A stretch of 64,000 nt of DNA from Yponomeuta sedellus (GCA_934045075.1 OW203734.1:7277016-7341015), one strand, 5' to 3'. Shown: positions 13,101-21,560, counted from the first letter of the stretch. Notes: generated from the letters alone by a model not told the origin. Translations and numbers: made by a program.

Positions 13101-16100
13101 GATTACAATACATGTTGGCGATAAGCCACTCAATTTACTAACCTATTTTTAAAACTTCCTTGACTTATTAAATAATTGGCCTTGGAAAAATCATGAGGCT
13201 CCATATCATTGGATTGTAATGATAATGATAATTTCGGTACGACAGTTTGTACTACGAGTACATGCATGAAATTGTTTGTTCGTCGTTTGTATAAAAGGGA
13301 TCTAATAATATTTAAGACCTACAAAAATTACAAGAATGGAAAGCTATGACTTAGGATATCTATCAGTCTGACAAAAACGTCTTTCCGCAAAGTTTATTTT
13401 CTTACGTGAAGTATGCTATCTCACCAGCACAATTTAATATGTAGTTTTAATAAAGAAAAGTTGTTTCCAAGATAAGACATCAATTTTCCCAATCAAGAGT
13501 ACAGGACAAGACAAGACATCAATTTTCCCAATCAAGAGTACAGGACAAGAAAATAGGTATGTCTTTTCTGTAAAATGTACTTACATCATATAGGAAAGTG
13601 GACTTCTGCTGCCTTCTTACATAATCCAATCTAATCAGATTAATGACTCCATTTCTATTATTTAAATAAAAATATAGTCTTAACCTCCTAAATTTGCTTT
13701 ATTGGGGTGATATTATCGATGTCCACGTCACACATTTCTTCCCACTAGCCTCGCGAACCCAATCCGCTACTTGACTCTCTTTTCAAGTAAGGCTTAAATG
13801 GTAAATATCTCTTCCATTAGACCAAAAAATATTTTAGAATACTTCTTGAGGACCCAAAAGCAACAAAGAAAATCTATTTTAAAACTTTGCTTTGCTAAAC
13901 GGCCAACAGCCATTTTTCTATGAAATCTTAAAGACTTGTAAACAAAGTTTGACATTCAACATAGGTACCTAGTCATAAAATCTGTGAGTGATCTGCGAGC
14001 ATAGGTATTCTACTGTACTGAATTCTGAAGCGTCCTAAGTTCCTTACCGACGGGCTCGTGCCTGGTGTAAGCGGAGTAGTTCCCGTCGATGGGCAGCACC
14101 TTGCCGTGGATCTTGTCGGCCCAGCCCGCGTAGTAGCGCAGGTTGTTGATGGAGCCGGCCAGGTCAACGGTGTAGGCCCACGAGTACGGCTTGCCGTTGT
14201 CCAGGGTCTCCAGGCTCTGTCGGGGCGGGAGATATTAATGTACCGGCTGTAAGGTCACCAAGCCTGGCCGAAAAAGGGGTGCCTTGTCTTCCCGCCCGAG
14301 ACAAACCAATTTTACGATGACGACAACGTAGAAATATATAGCTACATTTTTGTTAACATTTCTTGCGGTGACACCATCGGGTGTTACCCCCGGTAGCTAC
14401 GCCACTGGGCCGTCCAGGGTCCCCAGACTCTATCGGGGCGGGAGATAGAAATGTACTGGGTGCAGGGTTACCTAACGAGCGAAAAAAAGGGGTGTAAATT
14501 GGTTAGTATTGATAAAGTACACCTCCCTAGGATTGTAGAGGCGCGTGAGACTAAAATAATTTTAATACAACGTATTTGCTTGTGAGAGAAAGAACATTAC
14601 CGTACAAAAGAGCTACGTTGGGTAGCTCTTAGCTAGATCGGGGCTCCGGTCAGAAATCGAAGTCATTCTTTGTTTACAACTACTAGCGTCGTTTCTCAAG
14701 TACAAAGTATACTTGAAACCTCCTTCAAAGTAGATAAGGAGCTATTGGAATAAAATATCTCTATCTTATCTCTTAGGCGCGCGTTTTTCGGTTTTCTAGT
14801 CGGTGTGGGCTATGTACTTACGGCGAGATAAACCCTGTCCCGCTCGAGGAGGTCGGCCAGCTTGTTAAGGAGACGGCCGCGCTGCGAGGCGTCCATAGTC
14901 CTCCACGGAGAGCCCAACCTGCGAAGAGGGACACGAATATAACATACTCTGTTAACATCAGCCCTTGCCCTCTATACGAAAATATATATAACAAAGACAG
15001 GTATCAGTAGAATAACCGATATCAACCCTTGTATGTCCCCTCTCCTAGGGCATGGGTCGCTTCCTTCATTGCAGGAAGTTTAGGCCATACTCCACCACGG
15101 GGGCCAATGGGTTGGTGGAGGATCTCGGCGCGATCTATTGGATACGCGTATGAAATAAGCCCATACCATACCCTCTCTATGAGAGAAGGCCTGTTGCCCT
15201 GCAGTGGCACGCCTCAGTCCGATAAAGTTGGCTCTTCTTCTTAGCGTATCATGACTTTCCGTCATAAGGTTGTCTGGAAGAAATTGCCAATTGCACTGCA
15301 TCTTTACATGGCTTACAATTTTGTTCTCTGGTGTACAATAAAGAATATCCTTATCTTGTGTCATCTCTTATCAATGTCAAATAAGTTTCGCCACTGTACA
15401 ATAGAGAGAGTCAGCCTTTACATTTTTGTTGCAAAGTAGTCCTTAACGGAACCGATTACAGTGCACGTATGTAAAGGTTGACGTGGTGTCGACTATAGGG
15501 CACAGGGCACAGTAGATACGTCGTTCGGCGAGGCTCTTCATGCATGGGGTATGCAAAGTTGATAAAATCCATGATAAGTTGCCGTGTTTAATAACAAGTT
15601 GATAAGTTTAGCTGGCTTATCAAGCTGGTTGGTAACTATCTTGTTTGCTTAAACAGTTTTGATATTGCGTAATAGTCGCTATTTTAAGTTAATATTGTGA
15701 AACATTATGATGTAGGTAGGTTTATAAATAAAAACTCTAGAGTTATCGCTGGAAGAAACTTTATGAGGCATCATCATGCATTAGGTACCAACCGAGCAAT
15801 GATACGAGGAAAAGGGGTGCGTCCTTTTTGGCACTGTTTCTAGGCTCATTATAAAGGCCTGCGCAGACGAGGGACTATCCGTCGGGTACTTTTTTGTCCG
15901 TCGATATAAATCTCTTATAAATTGTATCGAATAACGCAAGGACTAAAAGTACGCCTTATAAAAAATCCCTCAAGTTACCGAGGACATCAAGAGACCGGAC
16001 TGGACAAAAGTTCGGTGTTTTCTTTTAAAACGCCTTTCTTTTTCAACTTCATGTAAATTACAACACAATGTAATCTCAATATAATTGCTTCCATAACGTA

Positions 16101-19100
16101 CGCTTTCCCTTTCGCTAACTCAATTTCCGAGGAACAAATGACCGCACTCCGTAGGCTTTGAGTCCGCGACAAGTACTCGGATTACATTTTTTACGATTCA
16201 GGGACTTTTGTCCCTTGGGGACAAAAGTGAAATATAATTGATAGGGAACCCTGAACTCTATCAATTATATTTTGTTCATAATCCCTAATCAACATTATCA
16301 ATGAATTACTGGACACAGGGCCAGTTTCTGAATTGAGAATTTCATTGGGTGATTGATTTAAGATTGATTGATTTCAAATACTTATGTAACGTTCTGACAC
16401 GCTCTTTGCAGAAATTCAATACAGCACAAATACAGTTTTAAGTATTTACTTAGCGTAATTCTCAATTCAGAAACTGCTCCTTAGAAGTGAGCAAACCCAG
16501 GTTCCGAGGTACAAGGTGATTTTAAAATCTTAAGCTACATTTTAAGGGAAGTATTTTAAATGGCAATTCCCTTTTAAAAAAATTCAATCGAACCAAATCA
16601 TGGTTAGAATGTCCCATCGAAGTCACTTGCAGTTTTATCTTCTACATATACGTCTCTATCTATGATCAGTCTCGAAACTCTATTGTGCGAGTTAGGCTTC
16701 TTACTTGAAGGCATCCTTAGCCGCCTGGACGGCCAGATCGATGTCGGCCGCACTCCCCTGCTGGATCGTAGCGATCACCTCTCCGGTGGCCGGGTTCTGG
16801 GTAGTGAAGGTCTTGCCATCTACTGACTTCACCCACTCATTGTTGATGAATATCTGGGGAACATTAGAGCTGATAAGTTTGTGGTTTTTATGTCAGGTGC
16901 TATTTACTGTTTATAGTTGCTTAGCAACCGATTTATAATATTAGCAGTCTTGTGCATAAAACGCTTGCATAAATTTTATATTGTAATACCGACAACTTAC
17001 AATATGCAAGCGAGGGGGATGCCAAGCAGCCTTCATAATTGCGATAAAAAAATATGTTAAAACACTACGATAATGAAACATTTGACAGTCAATTAAGTAT
17101 CTTCTTCTGTTATCAGCTTGTGAAGATACGACCAAATAGGGGATGTATTAGCAAAGGGGAAGATAAAAAGTAGCCGGAACCGCCGTGCATGCAAAGATTT
17201 ATGAACGTTGATGAAGCAAAGGTGATCTGTCAGGATTGTGGCAAGTGGCAGTACCTGGTCTCTGCCTACCCCTCTGGGATACAGGCGTGAGGTATATATG
17301 TATGTACTTATATATGTCTATTTGTCATGCGAAATAGATGTTGCGATGATGCTGGCAACTCCACTTCATTCTATGATGTTACGGAGCCATGATTTTATTT
17401 TTCTATATACCAGCGCGCCTCTTCCCTTCCAATTTCGCCCATCATGATAACCTGAAGAAGTCTGTACCTTCGCTTCGAAGCACATGTCCCAAGTGACTTA
17501 TTTTTTTTTCGGTTATCAATATGACTTCTCGGGATTGATTGACACGCCGCAGTGCCCTCTCGTTCGTGCCCTCTATGAACCCAACTCTGGGCATCCTTCG
17601 GTAGAACCACATTTCGAATGCGTCCAGATTTTTGCAAGTTGTCTCTTTCAGAGTTCAGGCTTAGCAACCATACAATAGCCTCGTAATACGAGTTACAAAA
17701 TATTTTCTTCGTTTCAATTTAGTTAGCGAAGGAGAAAAAAAGCAAAATATTTGTGCCTTTCGAGGCAACCCGCGGCTTGGTTGGCTCCGCACGTATTGAC
17801 TAGCCTTTCCTGTGGGCATGGTCGACTAAACTGTCAGGATAGTATGTTGTTGGACAAGCGTACAATGCATGTACGGTTTTATTGTTAAAATTTAAGTGCA
17901 ATACAAGTATATTAAAAAAAAAAACATAATAAAAATTTACACTATTTTGATCTTTAATGCACTAACCCGTGCTAAGGAACAAATTTAAAAACCTATTTAG
18001 AGGCTAAAAATTTCACCCATGCCGGGATTCGAACCCGCAACCTCTGGCTATCCGTACCAGCGCTCTACCAATTGAGCCAATGGGCGACTCACGGCATCAG
18101 TGAAATTTCGAACCTCTTTACAATATTCTCTGTATTACGTACAGGCAGCGACATCTGACTTAAGCAAATTGCATTACTTACAGCCCCGACTACCTACTTT
18201 GCAGTTAGGTTTAACATCGGAACGATATCACTGTACCCACATGATTACACTATTTTGATTTTTAATGCACTAACCCGTGCTAAGGAACAAATTTAAAAAA
18301 CCTATTTAGAGGCTAAAAATTTCACCCATGCCGGGATTCGAACCCGCAACCTCTGGCTATCCGTACCAGCGCTCTACCAATTGAGCCAATGGGCGACTCA
18401 CGGCATCAGTGAAATTTCGAACCTCTTTACAATATTCTCTGTATTACGTACAGGCAGGTAGGTAGTCGGGGCTGTAAGTAATGCAATTTGCTTAAGTCAG
18501 ATGTCGCTGCCTGTACGTAATACAGAGAATATTGTAAAGAGGTTCGAAATTTCACTGATGCCGTGAGTCGCCCATTGGCTCAATTGGTAGAGCGCTGGTA
18601 CGGATAGCCAGAGGTTGCGGGTTCGAATCCCGGCATGGGTGAAATTTTTAGCCTCTAAATAGGTTTTTAAATTTGTTCCTTAGCACGGGTTAGTGCATTA
18701 AAAATCAAAATAGTGTAATCATGTGGGTACAGTGATATCGTTCCGATGTTAAACCTAACTGCAAAGTAGGTAGTCGGGGCTGTAAGTAATGCAATTTGCT
18801 TAAGTCAGATGTCGCTGCCTGTACGTAATACAGAGAATATTGTAAAGAGGTTCGAAATTTCACTGATGCCGTGAGTCGCCCATTGGCTCAATTGGTAGAG
18901 CGCTGGTACGGATAGCCAGAGGTTGCGGGTTCGAATCCCGGCATGGGTGAAATTTTTAGCCTCTAAATAGGTTTTTAAATAATAAAAATTTTCTATTTTA
19001 AAAGAAAGAATCACTTAGAGCATAAAGTCTAGTATAGAATATGAAAAAATATTCAAAACTAGCTGACCCAGAACTTCGTATCGCCTAACAGTTGGTTCTT

Positions 19101-20837
19101 TATTTTTTGTTGTTATTTTTCTCTCTGTAAAAACCATCCTTGTGATTCAAGGAATATTCTAAAAAAATAATCAGCGAAATCGGTTTAATTGCTCTCGAGA
19201 TTTGCGCTTACCAACACATTCAGCGACTCATTTTTATATTATAGATTTGAAAGTTACATTACGTTTTTATTAAAGTACTAGCTGACCCAACGAACTCCGT
19301 ACCGCCTAACAGTCGATTCTTAATTTTTTTTTTCTCCGTAAGAACCATCCTCGTACTTCAAGGGATATTCTAAAAAATAATTAGCGAAATCGGTTTAGCT
19401 GCTTACCAGTCGAACACATTCAGTGATTCATTTTTATATCATAGACTAGCTGACCCAGCGAACTTCGTACCGCCTAACAGTCGATTCTTAAATATTTTTT
19501 TATTTTTCTCTCCGTAAGAACCATCCTCGTAGGTACTTAGTACAAGGAATATTCTAAAAAAAGAATTAGCGAAATCGGTTCAGCTGCTCTCGAGATTTGC
19601 GCTTACCAACACATTCAGCTATTCATTTTATATTCTGTTGTACAAAAAGCCAAGGTGCCAGTCGAATCTCCAGAACATGTACAGCACATGGCATTCTCTT
19701 ATTATTATACGTAGTCACGAAATATGATGGAATAAACCAGGATTAATTTAGTATCAACCGTATCTACAGATTTATTTGCCAACTTGAAAATAATACGTTT
19801 GTCCTACGACCGACAGAGAGTGATAGACTTTTAGATGCATTCAAGGAAAAACTATGATAGCGGAAGAGTAGAAATGGAAATAAACAACTTCCGAGGAAAT
19901 GTTACAAAAAATACGAACCAGTTCACAAAATACAGTTTTGTACAATAATATTATAATGTATAGTACTTCTTAACGTTTAAAATAGTCTGCGGTAGGAACT
20001 TCACAAGGGAAAGAATTTACCACAGACTACCTTTACTTATAGATAATAAAGAATCTTGTTTTTATAAATCGTCTTTTTCTAAGAGTGTACATCTTTTGCA
20101 ATTACCAAGCTTTGGCAAATATAAACACCTTATTACAATTTTACTCATGAACGTCTTAAATGTATGAACTCTGCTCAGGTTCATTAACGGTATGCAACTG
20201 AAATGTAAAGCTTATGTGCTGTCGACTGTACGTACCAACTTGTAATAACAGACAGGACGCCTACCTCAACATTGAATTCGATATCGACCCTTGTATGTTC
20301 CCACTGCTGGGGCACGGGTCTCTTCCTGCATTGCAGGAAGGTTAGGCCATAGTCCACCGCGGGGGCCAAATCCGGTTCGGTGGAGGGTTGTAAGACAGTG
20401 GCGGGCCTTACTCAGAAGTTATCAAGCTGCCTTTAAGGCCTCTGACATGGCTTAACGACTGCCATTACATAACAGCCGGCACCAACGGCTTAACGTGCCT
20501 TGCGAAGCACGGAAAGATGTACACTAGCGTTGGAAATAGACGGTTTACCCATCCATGCACTGAGCACGCTCTGTGTTGCTTAACCTTCGTGATCGTTTAA
20601 AATCACTCAGGCAGCCGGGGCTACGAGCGATTCATTGAATACGTAAGGTGAATCACTTATTGAGAATCAACGTAGAAAACAAACTTGCTTGTATCTATGC
20701 TGTAAAGAAACGGAACAAAAAGCGCAAACACTTACTCCTGTGTACCGAATTTCCGGTTTAGTCTCAGGACTGGGAACCTCGCTGGTGGGGCTAGCGGGCT
20801 GGTTAGCAAGCCGTCTATCGCCGATGTTTCGCAACAT
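4790..20837 (-). CDS. Aldh: aldehyde dehydrogenase (ALDH1/ALDH2 class), gene A, 11 exons
   Basis: Spliced NAD-dependent aldehyde dehydrogenase, oxidising aldehydes to carboxylates. Coding exons (minus strand, 5' to 3'): 20837-20736, 16853-16705, 14918-14822, 14216-14048, 11958-11810, 11186-11084, 10435-10259, 9037-8919, 7799-7635, 6563-6429, 4960-4790. All joins are GT-AG, phases agree, and the sum is 1,536 bp (511 residues plus stop), close to the roughly 500-520 of the family. Visible motifs by my residue numbering: PWNSP with Asn182 (oxyanion hole), MKPAEQTP with Lys205 (NAD binding), FTGSTEVG at 255-262 (Rossmann loop), LELGGKSP with Glu279 (general base) and GQSCCAG with catalytic Cys313. 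The Glu-Cys spacing of 34 equals that of ALDH2. The N-terminus is poor as a mitochondrial presequence (acidic residues at 7 and 20), so location is uncertain. Introns are full of repeats. Confidence 0.93.
4985..5360. repeat. dispersed repeat family A (TTAGGCCATACTCCACCACG), intron copy
   Basis: The block starts at a GGGGCACAGGT motif and runs through AGGTTAGGCCATACTCCACC, GGGGGCCAAGTCCGGATTGG, and CGTGCCTTGCGAAGCACGGA to GGCAGCTAGGGCTACGAGCG. The same block occurs at 20276-20640 and in part at 8740-8835 and 15030-15130, with a short inverted piece at 6608-6640. It is known to me as a common lepidopteran interspersed repeat. I cannot assign its parent element. Confidence 0.7.
5505..5720. repeat. 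lepidopteran ACTGCTGGACATAGGCCTCC repeat
   Basis: Carries the signature CACTGCTGGACATAGGCCTC followed by CATGGATTTCCA, CCGGTTGGATCCC and GTGATCAAGTC, then a CCCAACAGAGGCATTC tail. A shorter relative (CCCACTGCTGGGCGTAGGGC) lies at 12868-12900. Non-coding intron repeat. Confidence 0.65.
5783..5829. repeat. perfect 20-bp hairpin
   Basis: Arms TATCTTTTAATCTAGTAGAT (5783-5802) and its exact reverse complement (5810-5829) are separated by the 7-base loop CTTCAGT. It lies in the last intron of ALDH gene A. It could be a relic of a small foldback element. No function is evident. Confidence 0.85.
5840..6420. other. ALDH gene A last intron, no further feature
   Basis: AT-rich intron sequence with a short local repeat of the CGGACAAG/TCATCACAA type (5950-6150). 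Nothing coding was recognised apart from the adjoining exons. Confidence 0.5.
6429..6563 (-). CDS. Aldh: ALDH gene A exon 10
   Basis: 135 bp, 45 codons. [11 protein letters not shown] through [16 protein letters not shown], containing the EIFGPV motif whose Glu closes the preceding exon. Confidence 0.93.
6564..7625. other. ALDH gene A intron 9 with SINE copy at 7040-7385
   Basis: Contains an inverted fragment of repeat family A (TATGGCCTAACCTTCCTGC at 6608) and, at about 7210-7385, a tRNA-like SINE on the minus strand: A-box-like GGTAGCTCAGTGGG and B-box-like GGTTCGATCCC, with a TACCAATGACTTTG tail. The remainder is unassigned. Confidence 0.55.
7210..7385 (-). mobile_element. tRNA-derived SINE (B box GGTTCGATCCC)
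   Basis: On the minus strand GCGGTGGTAGCTCAGTGGG (A box) is followed 38 bases later by AGGTTCGATCCC (B box), then GGGCATGTACCAATGACTTT. A related unit with the same TACCAATGACTTTG tail lies at 61540-61680. It is a retroposon rather than a tRNA gene because the acceptor stem is not complementary. Confidence 0.65.
7635..7799 (-). CDS. Aldh: ALDH gene A exon 9
   Basis: 165 bp, 55 codons. [17 protein letters not shown] through GFFVEPTVF to DIAKYE. Clean phase-0 borders. Confidence 0.93.
8121..8540 (+). pseudogene. LINE ORF2 C-terminal remnant (RTE/CR1-like)
   Basis: Within an ALDH intron, the plus strand around 8335-8484 encodes [12 protein letters not shown], then [15 protein letters not shown] and [12 protein letters not shown]. 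This matches the K/R-rich RPRGRPKxRWxDVxEEDLxxMG block that ends many non-LTR retrotransposon ORF2s. The block is followed in another frame by KLRYN-like and EAKTHKGL residues, showing frameshifts. No RT core remains. Confidence 0.7.
8736..8840. repeat. dispersed repeat family A, partial
   Basis: Contains CCCACCGAGGGGCACGGGT, AGGCCATACTGCACCACGGG and CCAAGTCCGGATTGGTG, matching the copies at 4985 and 20276. It is truncated after the GGATTGGTG motif. Confidence 0.7.
8919..9037 (-). CDS. Aldh: ALDH gene A exon 8
   Basis: 119 bp. Encodes [16 protein letters not shown], then [16 protein letters not shown], a typical ALDH block. An unusually Arg/Ala-rich stretch (SAARARRR), written with CGCG-rich codons, lies in the middle. 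Confidence 0.92.
9040..9540. other. ALDH gene A intron 7, no gene
   Basis: AT-rich intron with a short triplicated TATAGAACCTAG motif (9443-9475) leading into the TG-rich array. No coding sequence was recognised. Confidence 0.5.
9540..10258 (-). repeat. tandem array of partial exon 7 copies with (CA)n spacers
   Basis: Six extra copies of the last 73 bp of exon 7 plus the donor GTGAGCACTGA (GTGAGCATC in the first) lie in intron 7. Each is separated by a (CA/TG)n tract, with periods of about 105-125 bp. Copies begin (plus coordinates) at about 9564, 9682, 9807, 9926, 10031 and 10144; the seventh, at 10249, is the real exon end. Each copied exon part runs from GTCGAC to the GT donor, encodes VDLEYAVEQ through GQSCCAG and is identical between copies as far as I can read. 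No copy has its own acceptor. Reading through any donor meets a TGA within four codons. Confidence 0.93.
10259..10435 (-). CDS. Aldh: ALDH gene A exon 7 (Glu279, Cys313)
   Basis: 177 bp. Encodes [20 protein letters not shown] and NMGQSCCAG, so it carries both the general-base Glu and the nucleophilic Cys. The last 73 bp plus the GTGAGC donor are repeated six more times downstream in the intron. Confidence 0.93.
10440..11080. other. ALDH gene A intron 6, unassigned repeats
   Basis: Holds a duplicated motif GTGCTGTTGCCGGCAA at 10756 and 10868, each followed about 25 bp later by a TTAAGACGG motif, and a CCTTCACATTTTT stretch at 11000. It looks like two fragments of one unidentified repeat. No gene. 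Confidence 0.5.
11084..11186 (-). CDS. Aldh: ALDH gene A exon 6
   Basis: 103 bp. Encodes [16 protein letters not shown] through KIAFTG, the cofactor-binding region. GCAG acceptor, GTACG donor. Confidence 0.92.
11190..11551. other. ALDH gene A intron 5, no feature seen
   Basis: Ordinary AT-rich intron sequence. I see no coding or repeat structure. Confidence 0.4.
11552..11800 (-). repeat. three decayed tandem copies of the 3' half of ALDH exon 5
   Basis: Copies at about 11552-11636, 11637-11722 and 11727-11800 match the end of exon 5 (codons for [19 protein letters not shown] plus a GTGAG donor). The first two encode YVEQLIK, with Glu where the real exon has Ala. Later copies carry indels (an extra ACG, or a missing stretch). 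None has an acceptor or the Asn182 half, so they are exon debris in intron 5. Confidence 0.88.
11810..11958 (-). CDS. Aldh: ALDH gene A exon 5 (Asn182, Lys205)
   Basis: 149 bp. Encodes [15 protein letters not shown], then [19 protein letters not shown]. Contains the oxyanion-hole Asn and the NAD-binding Lys. Its 3' half has three decayed copies just downstream (11552-11800). Confidence 0.93.
12261..12515. repeat. 255-bp element with 13-bp terminal inverted repeats
   Basis: Begins GAGGGAATTCCTG and ends CAGGAATTCCCTC, an exact 13-bp inverted pair. The interior is GC-richer than the surrounding intron. No convincing TSD was found, so a MITE identity is only suggested. Confidence 0.5.
13474..13550. 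repeat. 38-bp tandem duplication
   Basis: The segment AGACATCAATTTTCCCAATC, followed by AAGAGTACAGGACAAG, occurs twice in direct succession, identical. Confidence 0.9.
14048..14216 (-). CDS. Aldh: ALDH gene A exon 4
   Basis: 169 bp. Encodes [15 protein letters not shown], then [10 protein letters not shown] and TRHEPVG, the canonical ALDH1/2 block just before the catalytic domain. Confidence 0.93.
14219..14820. other. ALDH gene A intron 3, with an exon-edge copy
   Basis: At about 14408-14480 the motif GTCCAGGGTCCCCAGACTC, followed by TATCGGGGCGGGAGATA, repeats the exon 4 acceptor border (14198-14236: GTCCAGGGTCTCCAGGCTC, then TGTCGGGGCGGGAGATA). This is a small local duplication of the exon/intron junction. 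Otherwise no feature. Confidence 0.55.
14822..14918 (-). CDS. Aldh: ALDH gene A exon 3
   Basis: 97 bp. Encodes [17 protein letters not shown] followed by a helix ending ERDRVYLA. Flanked by GCAG and GTAAG splice sites. Confidence 0.93.
15012..15445. repeat. composite of repeat family A and a SINE tail (GTACAATAAAG)
   Basis: 15030-15130 matches repeat family A (CATGGGTCGCTTCC, TTTAGGCCATACTCCACCAC, GGGGGCCAATGGG). 15260-15400 holds AAGGTTGTCTGGAAGAAATT and, further on, TGTACAATAAAGAATATCC, the tail also seen in the 5S-derived SINE at 59908 and at 57820. It lies in intron 2 of gene A. Confidence 0.55.
15450..16317. other. ALDH gene A intron 2, includes short inverted repeats
   Basis: Two adjoining inverted repeats occur at 16200-16275: GGGACTTTTGTCCC, and TATAATTGATAG paired with CTATCAATTATA across a 13-base loop. 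No gene. Confidence 0.5.
16318..16480. mobile_element. MITE, family GGGCC-TTTCTGAATTGAGAATT, gene A copy
   Basis: Inverted ends: GGGCCAGTTTCTGAATTGAG at the left; on the opposite strand the right end reads AGCAGTTTCTGAATTGAG. The same family occupies 56534-57024 in intron 2 of ALDH gene B. In both genes it lies shortly after exon 2 and in the same orientation relative to the gene. The TSD is not clear here because the right end has diverged. Confidence 0.7.
16705..16853 (-). CDS. Aldh: ALDH gene A exon 2
   Basis: 149 bp (phase 0 to 2). Encodes [16 protein letters not shown] through AAKDAFK, the conserved N-terminal ALDH motif. CCCAG acceptor, GTAAG donor. Confidence 0.93.
16860..17980. other. 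ALDH gene A intron 1, LINE 3'-end fragment and unassigned sequence
   Basis: Contains the LINE tail at 17130-17310 and otherwise no gene. A piece at 17762-17860 (GGTTGGCTCCGCACGTATTG) matches the inverse of 7140-7200, marking another dispersed repeat. Confidence 0.5.
17130..17310 (+). pseudogene. LINE 3' terminus (GGGATACAGGCGTGA family)
   Basis: Encodes the end of a LINE ORF2, reading [20 protein letters not shown] and then a stop, followed by a TATATGTATGTA-like simple tail. Related copies at 21385-21560, 57995-58165 and, inverted, 62815-62990 share GATCTGTCAGGA, CCCCTCTGGGATACAGGCG and an upstream AAAAAGTACCCGGAACC. All are 5'-truncated. The clade is probably RTE-like but unproven. Confidence 0.65.
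17985..18980. repeat. 1-kb palindrome built from four tRNA-like SINE units
   Basis: Two SINE-containing units on the minus strand (about 17985-18245 and 18246-18457) face two on the plus strand (18507-18730 and 18731-18980). The arms of about 474 bp are nearly perfect inverted copies around a 49-bp spacer (18458-18506). Each unit contains GCCCATTGGCTCAATTGGTA (A-box side), GGTTCGAATCCCGG (B box) and GCCTCTAAATAGG (tail), plus upstream TGTACGTAATACAGAG. A transcript across it would fold into a long double-stranded hairpin. Confidence 0.92.
19057..19640. repeat. three consecutive copies of an ACTAGCTGACC repeat
   Basis: Units start at 19058, 19277 and 19445. Each runs ACTAGCTGACCCA, CGTACCGCCTAACAGTCGAT, GTAAGAACCATCCTCGTA, GCGAAATCGGTTCAGCTGC, ACACATTCAG and an AT-rich end. 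They differ by point changes and small indels. The style resembles the CTAGCTG-CCCGCGACTTCGT dispersed repeats of Lepidoptera, of which relatives lie at 58198 and 63134. Non-coding. Confidence 0.8.
19640..20275. other. ALDH gene A intron 1, no feature seen
   Basis: AT-rich, without recognisable coding sequence or repeat. Confidence 0.4.
20276..20640. repeat. dispersed repeat family A, longest copy
   Basis: Runs from ATATCGACCCTTGTATGTTC through AGGTTAGGCCATAGTCCACC, GTGCCTTGCGAAGCACGGAA and CCATCCATGCACTGAGCACG to GGGGCTACGAGCGATTC. Collinear with 4985-5360. Lies at the 3' side of ALDH exon 1, inside intron 1. Confidence 0.75.
20736..20837 (-). CDS. Aldh: ALDH gene A exon 1 (start codon, N-terminus)
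   Basis: 102 bp, 34 codons, starting MLRNIGDRR and ending PEIRYTG before a GTAAG donor. It was assigned by matching exon 1 of gene B: the leader CTGCTCAAAT, the ATG and the first five codons are shared, as are the last codons (KPEI-x-YTG). The central part has diverged strongly. Confidence 0.85.
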
Positions 20838-20895
20838 ATTTGAGCAGGTTACTCGCCGACTTGCCGAGAAGTACTGGACAAACTCACTGACACCG
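20838..20895 (-). promoter_or_regulatory. ALDH gene A leader with TCAGT initiator
   Basis: The minus-strand sequence just upstream of the ATG (CAGTACTTCTCGGCAAGTCG then CTGCTCAAAT) closely matches the leader of gene B at 55786-55827. A TCAGT arthropod initiator lies at 20890-20886, placing +1 about 51 bp before the ATG, against 50 in gene B. No TATA box is evident. Confidence 0.55.
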
Positions 20896-20959
20896 GTAAT
20901 ATATACCTTTATTAAAAATCAGATAGGCATTCTAAAGCCTGTCGTCCATTAGAGCATAG

Positions 20960-21384
20960 GCGAGCTGAATCGCGCCGATTCGCAATGGATTTGATCCGTG
21001 GGCGCTTGGCCTGGGCGAGTCGCTATTGGACACAGTTTTTCGTTCACTTCGTAACGCCTAAGAAATGGGAATCAAGAAATGTTTGACTGATCTATTGGTA
21101 CAGCGGTATCACGTCTGATTATCATGAGAGCGGGCGTGGGTTCGATCTCTACTGGGAGCCGCCGTACCTACATGTATCCACATGGCTTCAGTCTGGGTGT
21201 ATTTTCATGTTTCTGGCGTTCTTGCCTAGTTACCAGAGCACAGGATATAGGTACTAATTTAGGAGGACCCGTAATTTCGTTATGTGGAAGGTGTGGAAGT
21301 TATTAGTTCCGTTATTGGAGATGTCGAGAACGGAATTTGCGCTTTAAAGCTAATATAATATTAGCAAACGGTCATAATCAGGCG
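20960..21384. other. upstream of ALDH gene A; tRNA-like fragment at 21090-21180
   Basis: At 21095-21165 there is a TGGTACAGCGGTATCACGTC A-box-like and GGGTTCGATCTC B-box-like pair on the plus strand, probably another SINE head. The rest is unassigned. The 20940-21060 part may include gene A promoter DNA. Confidence 0.45.
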
Positions 21385-21560
21385 GACATACATCGACCAA
21401 AAAGGAAAGATAAAAAGTACCCGGAACCGGCGTGCATGCATGCAACGACTTATGGACGTTGATGAATCGAAGGTGATCTGTCAGGATCGTGGCAAGTGGC
21501 AGTCCCTGGTCTCTGCCTACCCCTCTGGGATACAGGCGTGAGGTTATGTATATGTATGTA
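21385..21560 (+). pseudogene. LINE 3' terminus (GGGATACAGGCGTGA family)
   Basis: Encodes [20 protein letters not shown], a stop, and a GTTATGTATATGTATG simple tail. Same family as 17130-17310; preceded by AAAAAGTACCCGGAACCGGC. Severely 5'-truncated. Confidence 0.7.

Larger units (their letters stand above)
11960..14047. other. ALDH gene A intron 4 (about 2.1 kb)
   Basis: Contains an inverted-repeat element at 12261-12515, the CCCACTGCTGGGCGTAGGGC repeat at about 12868, and a 36-39 bp tandem duplication at 13474-13550. The rest is AT-rich with no coding sequence recognised. Confidence 0.6.

Noticed and set aside
18565..18640. tRNA gene candidates (A and B boxes, GCCCATT...ATGGGTG ends)
   Set aside because: The same unit occurs many times with a fixed tail and flanks, lacks a T before the putative anticodon and lies in palindromes. 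It is a SINE, not a tRNA gene.
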